From Ligula intestinalis (taxonomy: Eukaryota > Platyhelminthes > Cestoda > Diphyllobothriidea > Diphyllobothriidae), in assembly GCA_036362985.1 (NCBI GenBank), contig JAYGXS010000003.1, positions 39,673,835-39,737,834 of the forward strand: a stretch of 64,000 nt of DNA, in the 5' to 3' direction. Shown here piece by piece: positions 25,701-37,700 of this stretch. A program made the translations under genes and the position numbers. The notes beneath the pieces were generated by a model, which saw only the letters and a program-made list of their open reading frames with translations, was not told the origin of the DNA and did not search any database. Position 1 is the first letter of the stretch; each line of letters begins with the position of its first letter.

Positions 25701-28700
25701 ATTACAGTAGATTTGCTATCGCCTAAACTTTTAATCGAAATTATGAAATGAATTTTCAATTCGAAAAAAGTAACCCAAGTACGGTTTTAATACTAATTAT
25801 TGTGCAGTATACTCTGACGATATTTCAGTCACCTCGGAATGTTGCTTCTTAACGGGCGTCTCTCCGTTCACTTGCAAAAACCGAACTGTAAAAATAGCTG
25901 CGTAACTAGCATGCATTTACTTTGCCGATTTTCAGTACCATTATTTCAAAACATACATTTTAATTTATCTAGTGGAAATAATGCTGGAAATAGTATTCCT
26001 TGTCAATATAATCGAAAATGGGAGTCGCAGGAGGTAGTTAAGAACAGGAAGATGTGATCGCTAGGACAAGAATTTTATTCGCCTGACCTTTTGGAATCCA
26101 TCACACATCCATCATCAGAAACAATAGCAGAGACCCACGACGCATTCCAGAACGTTCGATGAATATTTTTTTGCCCTAACGATCACTCTTTCTTTTCAGT
26201 ATTATTTTACCATTTGGTGGCAAATTGCGTCTCGTTTTCATTTTTTTCTTCAACCAAGGCTATTTTTGGGCTTAAGAATGTCATTTTCTATCACCACATA
26301 ATATCGAATCCGACCTGCCGTTACCCTGGCCTTCAGGTTTTCCAATTTACCAGTTGTATGTATTCTGTCTCAAGAAAGAACACATTTCTTTATGCTATTC
26401 GAAAGAGATCGTACAATGCTCATAAAATTATGCAATGGGTGTGCGTCCTGTTGTCTGCTTTATAAGCAACACAAATAAATGTGCAGATACGATGCTTTAT
26501 GAATGCACATTTCAAGGTCTTTAAAACTCTCATGATTATCAACATGCTTTAAAGCAGATAATACCCATTCGTTAAGTATACAATTGGAAGAAAACTTAAT
26601 TATCTTGAACATGAGTGCAAGAAAGCCTGTTTTTATGCATGCTTTGTATAAAATACCAGAAACCAACTTTGTCAGACAGTAGTTTTTGCAAGCAGATAGA
26701 AAGAAGCCCATTTAATAGCCAGCACCCTAAAGTCACTGAAATATCTTGGGATTCTGTTGCAGGATAATTAATAGCAAAACCCCGCTTAAGTAATATCCTC
26801 TAATAGAAGACATATTCCAGAATTTCGGTTAGCATTTAATGACAGATCAAGTCTACTGTAGATAGGGCATAATCTGCCTGCTAATTCTGGATCAGTCAGC
26901 CAGCCGTTATTTGCTTAATTGTGATCCACAAAGACTATCACACCTTGGGGAATGGTTGAAAATTAATCGAATGAGGTCGGCTCCAATCGCCATCGTGCTT
27001 CGGAGGCAAGGCTGAATTAAGCGAACTCGAGATAGAGTCGGGCAAACCGCTTAACCAGACACTGGTCCTCGTCACCTTAAGCCCACACACACACACATGC
27101 TGGTGCCCCAGTCGACACACGCCAAACCTCAGTCGGGCACTTGTCCGATAAAAAAAAACTCTTGTCTGCGTTCTAGGCCTGACGCTTAAGTGCCACCCAA
27201 TTTGTGGGCCAAAGCACACAGGAAAAACGTGCTGCAGCACTAACCCTCTAAAGGGTGCATTTTGGAGGCACTCTGCAGATTCACTTTCTGCTGAAGTTGG
27301 CCGAACGGATTACGTGAGCTTTCACTGGGGTCCCGATGGCACTGGTGTCCCAGATTTGCTCGTTTACCCAACTACTTCCTAAGTCAATAGTAGAGTAGGT
27401 GTCATTCCCAGCTGGTCCTGTGTCAAAACAGAAGGAGTCGTTCACCGGAGGAGGTTTATTCTGTGTTTTATGTTTCGAGTAACGTTTTTGGTTACCCATC
27501 TTCAGAGACTGGCGATTCCTGTAATCGGCTCTCATCATATGGCGAATTTTTATTCATGCATAGGTCACCACTGATGATAGAGGCCAGGGTGAAAGGGGTC
27601 CACGTCATACCCACAGTTGACATTTGTGAATTTTTTGGTCGAAGTCACTACTTGAAAGCCAAACTGAAAGTAAACCTCTCCCGACTAACGCAAACACTTC
27701 TTTGGCATTCTAATGATCCCCGTCAGAGACTGCTCACCACATTTAGCTGCGTTTGGACACTTTAAAAGGAGTTTACATGTTGTGTTTGAATCTTTTCGGT
27801 GACATGACTGGGTTTGCTATGCAGGGAGATGGGGGGGGGCAATACGGCTGTTCTCGATCCGAAAAACAATCAATCAGTCATCCATAGTCTATCCTATGAC
27901 TGTACAAGCAATACGATTTGTGTGCAAGTCTTCTGAATGGATGGTGGTTGTTCTTGAGAGGCTGATAGACGCAATACCTTCGTCTTATATTCTTTGCTTC
28001 TCATGACTGTTTTTCAAATTGTGCAACTTGTAAAGTTCAGTGAAAAAGTGACACTGTGGACTGCAGGGCTCAGTTAAAAAGCTCCCCCCTCCCACAGATC
28101 TGGACATCGGTTGTGTCTCTTGGTAGTGAATTTCTACGATATAAACTAACAAACCTAAAGTTAGTACAAGTAGATTTGGGAGATGTAACGCTTTTGTCTG
28201 TAGCCAAATTGTTAGTTTAGACAGGAACTGCTTGTTTGCTTCCACCATATACCCTTCAATTTTGTGTGATGACCTGTTGATCTTGACGCCGGTCATAGCA
28301 GGAAGGATTTACGTGGGAGTGAAACCTCAAGACATGCAGGTAATGCATAAAAACTAGACGGAACTTTCATGGCTTTTCTGGACTGCAGCGAAAAGGGGGC
28401 AGAATAGATTCATTGGTGATGAAGAATGGATTTTCCCATTTTCGATAACTGAGTACGTTGGGTTTTAATCTGCCAAAGACGATTGTGTCTGCTATAATCA
28501 ACTGTATGGTGTTCTGGCTTACACATCCGTGGTACACGCTGGCTTGGAGCGCAAAAGACGCTCCCAACTTGAATTCACACACAAGTTGATAGACTTTAAC
28601 ATAAGCATTGTCGGCAAGTTTACAATTGTTGGATAGTTGCTTAATGACACACTGCGAGCTGCAACAGATTCAAAGTGATCACCCAAATTATACCTTCCCA

Positions 28701-31700
28701 ATCTTCCCTTGCAGCTGTACTGGCTAAAAGACGGCGTGAGAGTGAACCGCACCAATTTCCCTCACATTGTGATAAACGATTACAATCAGCTCATCATCGA
28801 ACAGGTAACGGCCGGCGATTTCGGTAACTACACCTGTGTCGCCGATACCCTTGGCGTTGAGAAGAGGTACGCGAGTGCTCAAGTCACCGAAGTTGGTAAG
28901 CTCTTCGTTGCTTTTTGCCTTTATTCTTGGACAAGACAAACTAGAAAGCTTTTAAAAACGTCATATTCTCTAAAGCAGGAATTGCTTTAATTTTAATTTT
29001 ACGCTTGCATTGAAAACCGGGTAAGGCTAACTCATGACAGTTCGCCCGTCGATTCTAACGATGTCCACTGTATGCTCCACAGCAGGGTGAATTGCGCGTG
29101 AATTAGTTTCAATTGATAGTAGATCTGCGCAGCATCCACCACACTCTCTCTTCTTTCACTCGGTGTCAAGACGGAGGCGGGATCAGACGCGGGTGGTTGG
29201 TGCGACTGAAGCCGCCCCTGTGCGTGCCACCACGCCCCCCCCCCCCCCCGTTCCGAATTTGTTAGCGGCGCGTAATCCGAAGAACGCCTACCGTGCCTTG
29301 ATATGGCCCCCGTGTTGGTCCAGTTTAGGGCGCAAAAGCTTACTTGTATGCCCCCCCCTAGCTAAGACACGAGAACAGTGCAAGTGGTTTTGCGTAAGAT
29401 TTCAGGGGAACCAGGGTTAGGTTTAGGTTTACGGTTATGGTTAGTGTTAACAGCAGTGGGGATAGAATTTGGACTAGAGCTACGGTTTAGGACCTCGTCA
29501 AGGCTAATGTTGGGATTAAGACATGGGAATATGTACCTTTTCTGGAGTTATGCGCAGAAACACCTTGATTTCTTGCGTGTGGCGTTCTTATTTGCGCATC
29601 CGGTTAAGTAGTCCTTACTTAAAAAGAAATGGAGATATTGGTGGTACTTAGTACTCTTGTATGTGGCTTCATCGTGATATTTTCGAAGTTGGCTGGGGTG
29701 TGGGCCAAATCTAGCTATTTTGTTATTCCAATGAAGACAATGGTAGTGGCTCTTTTTTAGTTAATCCACAGACCTACTTATTTCAAGCGCGTCTAAAATC
29801 TTTATGAGATGCCCGTGTCCATAATATCAAAATTTTCACTGTGGCCTGGTAAACAGATTAGTCCGTTCATTTCTTTCGAATACCACCCATGTACTTTAAC
29901 GTGCGGTGGGAACTGTCCGGTGACATCCTCGGTGGTCGAGCGTGCTTAATTGTGGCTAGCTTGCTGATAATCGTGCGTCCATTCACGGATTAAGCTGCCC
30001 ACTCCATCAGTTCCACCAGCAGTGTCTCCATCTTCACTGCTCGGCTATAGTAAGACCTTGGAATGCCTGATGCCATAAATGGCAAAAAGACACTCAAATG
30101 ACACTAGAGCACGAACGCATCAATCACTTTATATGTGGGAATTTGTGTGATTTCCTGATGCAGTGCGTTGTTGTCGTTGTTGTCAAGCTAACACTGTAAC
30201 CAGTCCGGAATTGGAACGCTAGGAAAGTTAAGCACGCACAGTGCGCCTATCGCGAGAATGACTCGGGATGCCTTTAGATAACTTCTGTTCATAGAGTCAA
30301 GAAGCGGCCTCGGTGTTTCAGTCCTGCCCGCGGCAAATAATATGAAGTGTTCAAAACAAGTGTAGACTGTAGAATTGATTGAAGTTGATAAATTTCACGA
30401 CGGCTTTTCTACTACTTCCCGTCGTTGCATGGACCATATAGCGGATTGAAGCATACGACAGCTTTAATTTCACAGAACGTCAACGTATAACAGCAAGGGT
30501 CATAGTTCAGTGTAAATAATGATCAACTGAAGGTCACTTCATCATTCAGCCTATAGGAAGAAAAATGGGGGAGAGGGAGTTGGCACAAAACCAATCGTGA
30601 TTAAAACTAGCTGCCCAATTACCAAGGCAATTGGAGATTGGCCATGTGGTCTAGCTGCTTGCACAGGTCGGATTTCTCCCGCCGTATGTAGGCCGCTTCC
30701 AGGTAACGGAGGGCTCGATTTGTTCGTGCCCGAACAGTACTCGGAAAGCTGTTTTGAGGTCGACAGACTGACAACTGTCTAACAGGTGTTTAGGAATCGG
30801 AGATTGTGGTACTCGCTCTTCTAGCTTGAAAAGCCACTTAGACAGTCGAACGCAAAACCCCTTTCCACATTATTGTTTGGGCACGAAATCGGACTCTTCG
30901 CTGCTTGGAAGTGGCTTCCTCTTTATATCGGTATAGTACAGGGGAATATTTACCCTTTCTGAAGTTAGGCTCAGGGGCACCATTATTACTGGGGTGTGAC
31001 GTTGCTATTATCGTCTAAGGGGGCCATTTAAGTAATCCCTTGAATTATGTTAGCTGCCTTTTGCAGAAGAGAAGGAATTTCCTTACTGAATTAATTTAAT
31101 TTGCAGAAGCCGTCAGAGAGTTTCCAAACCAACAACATATTCAGGGGCTCTGGAGCTCTTGGGGTCAATGCGAATTTAACGACCAAGGTCAGCGTCGGTG
31201 TCAGCAGACGCGTTTCAAACTGTGCACCAACGGAACGTCAAGTGGGCGCTTAGCCCAAATGGCTTCAAACAGCATCGGCGGTCTCGTTCGTCAAAGCGAA
31301 CTTCTTCTACAGCACGAAGTCTTACGCGCCCCCTCAATATGCGAACCTCGTGTCGTGGAGACCAAGGAATGCCCACCGAGCCACTGTGGCCGTAAGACTA
31401 TCCTTTTTCTTCTTCCTCCTCTTCCCCACTTCCACTTCACTTGTTCCCTTAGTATGGTTCATTCCTCTTATCCCCTCTGTATATCCTTAGTCATACTGCT
31501 TTATATTCACGCAGCATTGTTATTCTGTTCCCTTCATTTTTTCTATTCTTATTCTTCTTGCAGTTTCTGTTTTATTGGGTCTTGTTTCAAGTACCTGGCA
31601 TATTTTCTTCCGTTATATAGGCGAACCTAGTAAACTGAATACACGGCACCAATTTCTATAATCTAGCATTGTTGGTTATAAGGAGAACTCTGACTTTAAA

Positions 31701-34700
31701 AGAGCATTCCAAATTGACTAAACTTGGCCACAAAACTATAGAACTGATTTGAAAGCCACGAGAATGGAATGCGATGATGGGGTGTAAATTAGAAGGATAC
31801 ATCCATCTACCGATGTTATGTTATATCTTGGTAGAAAAATGTTTCTAACCTTCTTAGTCAGGTAGAGTATAAAGGAACTCGGCTGTGATAACTTCCTCCT
31901 TCCACTATTGGAAAGGAACATCAAAATGCGTGAGCAGTAACACCTCTTGTAGAATGCTTATCCCAGAAACGGGTCTGTTAGAAGTATTACCCGATGTATG
32001 TAAAAGCAAATTCAAGCAACTATTGTTGGTTTGCGTTTGCCCGAATATCGTGCAAAATTCAATTCTCAGAACGCGTTATTTTTAAGACTGCTGACACGTA
32101 AAGTCTTTGTCAGACCGGGAGAAGTAGCAAATTTACAGAACCAGAAGAGCTTCGTTGACTGTTTTTCACAAGCCACCTTCACGCATGTTCTAATTCTTAG
32201 AGTATTGAGGTGAATGTTTGAATCCCAGGTCCGTGTAAGTATGAAGAAGAAAAAGAAGAAGAAAAGGCGTGCTGACCACTAGAACCATGGGTTTATTCGC
32301 CTGAGGTTTCAAAATATTACTGTTGAGAGTATGCATTGCACCAAGTGTCCCTTGAGACTTATCCTGGTCCCTATGGTGAGCTCGGTGTAGACTGTATTCC
32401 ATAAGACCAATTTTGTGGTTTAGAGCTTACAGGTCAAACTAACCAAGAATACTTACCGATATTTTTGTTCCACTGGATCAGCGATTCTAGTCAGTCTTTT
32501 ACACATGTGCACTTTTGCCACATCAGTTCTTCTGATCAGAGTCAAGGCTAGTCTTATGAAATGTGTCCAGTTATATTGTTAGGTGGTTTCAATTCTGATT
32601 CATGGCCCGTCGCCTACGTGGAGTGAAATGATTCCGCAGCCGTGAACCCAATCACAATGAATACTTTTTTATTCTTTAGAACTGTCAAATGGCCCTCATG
32701 GGGAGACCCCGATGGAGGATGTGTCGAGCCGAATCAGCCTGCGCGAAATAGTATTCTACGCTGGACTGACGGCCGTCTTCTTTGTTCTGCTATTAGCAAC
32801 ACACATAATTGTACGTCTCATCCGAAGGAAACCAATACTCAGAAGCGGCTTTCGCTTGCGACGTCATGCTGATCAATCCAATGGTTTGTCTTTGCTGTTT
32901 CGCCTTTGAAGATTTCCTATGAATAGTAATCGGTTAAAAAATTTACAATCTTATTGGTTCTCTTTTTTTTATCAGCGTAGCATTAGTAGATGTATGTAAT
33001 AAAAGTATACAAATGTTGCATTTACTCAATGTATTTTTTTCATCGTTTACTATTTTCTGTGCAAAGAATGTGAAAAACCGATCATATCAAGAAAGGTTGC
33101 TGGTACGACCTTTACTTTGATGCCCACGCTGCCGTCTAGTGCTTGTGACATCCAACCTAACTCACCTACAAGAGGGGCATCTACTGATTCAACTACGAAG
33201 GCCTCGGACAATACTGTCCTTTTGAACACTACCCAGAAAACGGCCCTCTACCCTCTTCCCCCACCACCCCCCTCCACTCATGGATTCGGGGGTCCAAATG
33301 AATTCCGGGTAACGAACTCGGATGCCTCAATCGCTGGCTCAACATACAGTCAACCAATGTTTCACCGAACAGATCTCACCGGAGTTTCGCTAATGAACTC
33401 CTACACATCACAGAATCTACCCACCTCGCCTCATGTGTCCACATTTGACAGCACGTAAGTCCCCAAACAGGAGCTTTCCCCACTGTAATTTGGGAAGGAG
33501 AAAGTAGTATAAAAAATAGGCGCATAGAGAACATATAACATATGAAAGGAAGCACAGATATACTGGTAAAATGAAATAACAACGCAAAATTTTCTTTCGT
33601 TGAGCTTGTTCATCCCTTTCACTGAATTCACTAAGTGCGTCATCGGGAAGGCTACTGTTTAGCTTCGTTCCTTTCTTGTGAATAACCTTCCAATCTTAAT
33701 TGATGAAGGCGAATGGAATACGACCTATGTTAAATTTTGTTTTAAAACTGTCAACTTAGCTTTATCATGCGCAAGTTTAGTTATTAAAACCACGGAAAAA
33801 TAGAAAACAATGGACGCGGAAGCTTCGAGGAATGGTCTCATTTAAATTGGCCAAAATTTAGCTGTTAATATACAAAATTTTGCAGCAATCGTAATTTTTC
33901 GTGAAGTTCTTTAATTTATTTAGAAATTCATTTCAGCAGGTTTGAGGGTCTGTAGGCGCAGACCAAAATTCGATTTGCGTATACTGGGGGATAACCGGGA
34001 AATATTCACAAGCTGCCAACAGGTAGTGAATATTATGCCTTGCATAAGTTTATCACGCAAAAGTAGGTGCTTCTGTATTGCACTTTTAAATAATGTAATC
34101 TTATTAACATAAATAACCTTGATATCTCTGAATTGCAGTAATATAAAGACCAACAATTTATCGAACATGTAGTTTTGAACCTTGGTTTAAAAGCGCAATC
34201 AAGGTTTGAATAAATTATTTTCAGAACTTTTAAGATTTTCGGACACTGTCTCTACATATAGCTACATTTGTAAGGTACTTTAGAAGTTATGAACCGTTAT
34301 TTTCATCCTCCAGTTCTCTGGTACACCTTTTAAGTCTGCTCAAACGCTTGGCAGTTTCAGAAGAATACAAATTCAGCTGTGTCTACTGCTCTTTAAAGAA
34401 TGCCTTTTATCAAGCAACCAGCCTAGCGCAAAACACTTGCCTTTTTATGTCACAACAGTGGGTTATCTGACTTACCAGCACAATAAAACCACTTTTCTGG
34501 CAATTAGTCAACATTGTTTTGCAGACAGCTTGGACAATAAAGTTATTGCTCTGCAAGCCTTTAACATCCCCTATAGTCTCCGTGGCCACTATTCAAAGCA
34601 TCGTGAGGTGGGGCCATTTCATGAAAACGTTTTGTGGAAAGATTATCATAGGCTGTACAATATCCAAAATAGGCAAAAAGAGTGTTTTAACAACAGGAGA

Positions 34701-37700
34701 CAGAGTGGAAAGGTTTGAAATTTGCTCTCTCCGACCATCAATGGTTGACATAAAAGGCATGTGCCTAGCCAAAGAAAATATTTAGGTTCGTGCAGGCTAA
34801 ACAGAGATTTGGATTATGGCTTTATATATTGGTTTAGACCGAATAATCGTGTTGCATTCTAAAATCACTGCCTCCCTCAGTATTAGTTACTAATAGATCC
34901 ATTTTGTTCTAAAAATGTCGTAGTAAACAGAAGGGTTGGCTGAAGGTTTCTAAATTAATTTTCCTCAGATGGTATACGTAGTGTATTGATCTACGAAAAC
35001 ATAGCTTATCGGATACTGGTAAAAACAGATAAATATAACACGCTGAGAAGCCTGAAAAGTAAAAAAAGTCATTAAAAAGGCTTATTCTGGTCGTTTTGAC
35101 CTCTATAGCTGGTAGCACACGGTAAAACTAATCTAGAATATCCTAAATGACTTTTGGCAGTGATTCGTGCGTTTTCAGTTTAGTACTACTCAGTTTGTGC
35201 AATTATGTAGATAAATAACGACAGTGTACGCAAATACGCATAAGATGCACGGTTTGTATGGAATAGTGAATAATTGGAATGGAGCCCAGCTTTAATTTAA
35301 TTATTACCCCAGTTCATGTGCTCCTATTCCATTTTCTTGGCTTACTGCTAAGTTCCTCACATTGTATGCTTTGTGCTAATTGTTATTTGGTCATTGCTAT
35401 TCTGGCGGGTTTGCAACAGTTTAAACTATCCTCATGTTGCTTTTTTTATCCTTGGATATAAAATGTGTTCCCTGCCAAAATAGGTATGGTGGTCCGATCG
35501 TTCCACTGCTACTGTCAAATTCCTCCTCCACACCCATGGACAATCACGCTCCACCCCCACCGCTGCTTCCGCCCAGCCAAATGCATCACCTTCTGGCGGA
35601 TGCATTTACCGGCCCCGACCCCTGCATGGCTCTTCGTCCTCCTCCCCCCATCTCCACTGTTCCATTTGGAGGAATGAGTCTCTCACCTCACTGTCATACT
35701 GACGCACTCTACCTGTCCACGCCAACCACCAGCAGCCTGAGCTCCGAGTCTGTTTTCTACAACGAAATCGCACCCAGCGGGAAATCACTGATGGGCAGTA
35801 CTCTCGAGGGTATGCCGGAGAATTCAGAGCTGGGTGCAGTTACCTGGAGTACTGTCTCCGCGTTTGGAGGGAGAATGAGCATCCCAGAGACGGGTGAGTA
35901 CTCATCAAAAATGCATGCACATCTACACTTTTATTGTGTCCTTGACGAACCGTTCTAGCACGAGACGGACCACGGCTGACAGGTCCAGTAAAGATATAGG
36001 GGGAGGGGCACGGTCACAACGATCCCCATCATCACATTCGTCCCAACATTATCGCCACTACCATCAGCTATCTACACCAGCGTCACGGATAGAAAAAACG
36101 CCTGGCTGGTTATGGACACGTCTTATGGAACTTTTTTCCATTATCTAGGAAAATAAATAGACGAACATGACGTCTTTGTTTTTCTACGATGGACGTTTAC
36201 CATCGGCAGACATTCGATTGAATGACCTTTCGTTGATGAAAGTTCATCTGGCTGCTAACGGAACTCATCTGCCTTGCTCTGCCTTGAGTTTCGCCAGAGG
36301 TCCTGATAGCCGTAACAGTTGGTTGTATAGGCAGATAGTATTGCCAGCAAAGACAAGGGCGATTGGCTTCTTTTAAGTGGTCTATACGTTTTCATATGGC
36401 AAAGGAATCTTAATTTGTATTCGAAAATTTGGTATGCTACGACACTAATCGTTATTGTTTTTTACAATTTCAGGTATTCATCTATACATCCCCGCAGGTG
36501 CCTTCTCATCCGGCGTTTCACGGGAAATTTATCTGGCAGCGTGCAGAGATCAGAAATTTTGGCCAAACTTAACCGGTATAGCTGTAGTTGCTTAGCTTAC
36601 TTTTTTTCCTGTTCCCACTTGTATTCCATTCTCTTCCTCCAGCCTTAACCTAGATGCTCTGCCATATGTATTAATTTCCCATTTATGATAGAAATACCTA
36701 GATGAAACAAGTTAGAAACTAGTTAAGACCAACCAAACGCAAGAAAGTGCACGAAATGCGGATGCTTCTCACTTAGGCCAAATTACAGACAAGTCTGTCA
36801 GGTGAGTTGAGAGTAAACAACCGATTGGTCAGAGGTTGTCTCAACTATGCGAGCATGTGTATCGTACCCCGCTTGTCGAATTCGAAATTGGGTCGAAAAA
36901 CATCGGGAGTAGCACGTGTAAGCATGGACCTGTTGCCGTCATCATAATCAGGTCCTTGGATGAAGAACATGATGACAATGATGAGGAGGAGGGTGAAAAA
37001 GACGGCTGTGTAGGTGACGCTTTCTAAGATAGGGGACTATATTTTCAGGCAAACGCTTATTTCACCGGAGAAGAGAGATAATGGCCGCCATAACCACTTA
37101 TCTTTCTACTGGAAAGAAACGTCACAAGGTAAACGAAGAACCTTCAGTCGACAGTACCCTTAGACAGAGTGGTAGGATGCGCAGATGCGTATGGATACGT
37201 AGCTTGTGTTTTGGACTTTTTCTCCCTTTCATTGAAGGTATCTGGTGCGTGGTAGATTGTTTCTAATAGTTTAAAAACGGTTTTTTCACTTTTAGCAAGT
37301 GCCGTAGGTTTGAGGAAACCGCCAGCTGCGATGTGACTGGTTTGACAGAGCCCACCACGGGGCTGGCTTCCGGTAGATCGAACCATGATGGGAGGACCAA
37401 CCGCCAATTGCTCAGCCCCCCTTATCGGCACCGTCCGAGCTCCGATATAAACAAAAAGGGGCCGCCATTTGGTAAACTGCCCCGCTCCTCTCTCGCCCTG
37501 CTCGTTGCATGACTCAGCGGCTGCTACATGAAAGGCAGTGCAGGCTTGAGGCGGCACCCTTTACCAGTCCGTTTTCGCCTGTATCACACAATTTGGTTGG
37601 GCGGGGAAGGGTGGGGGGGGGCGTAAGAGAAGGAGAAAAAGAACATTCAGCTGACCGCCGTTTCCTTCGGGGCACACGCGACTCCCGTGCATACATATAC

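Larger units (their letters stand above)
28896..31106 (+). other. UNC5 intron 3 (2.2 kb)
   Basis: Contains a copy of the RB repeat, two R2 repeat copies and a TSP1-like cysteine pattern at 30636-30755. No complete exon can be supported. Confidence 0.7.

Noticed and set aside
30636..30755. Including the TSP1-like segment as a UNC5 exon
   Set aside because: No pyrimidine-rich acceptor; donors that keep phase 1 either cut the motif in half (30703) or create a stop at the next junction.
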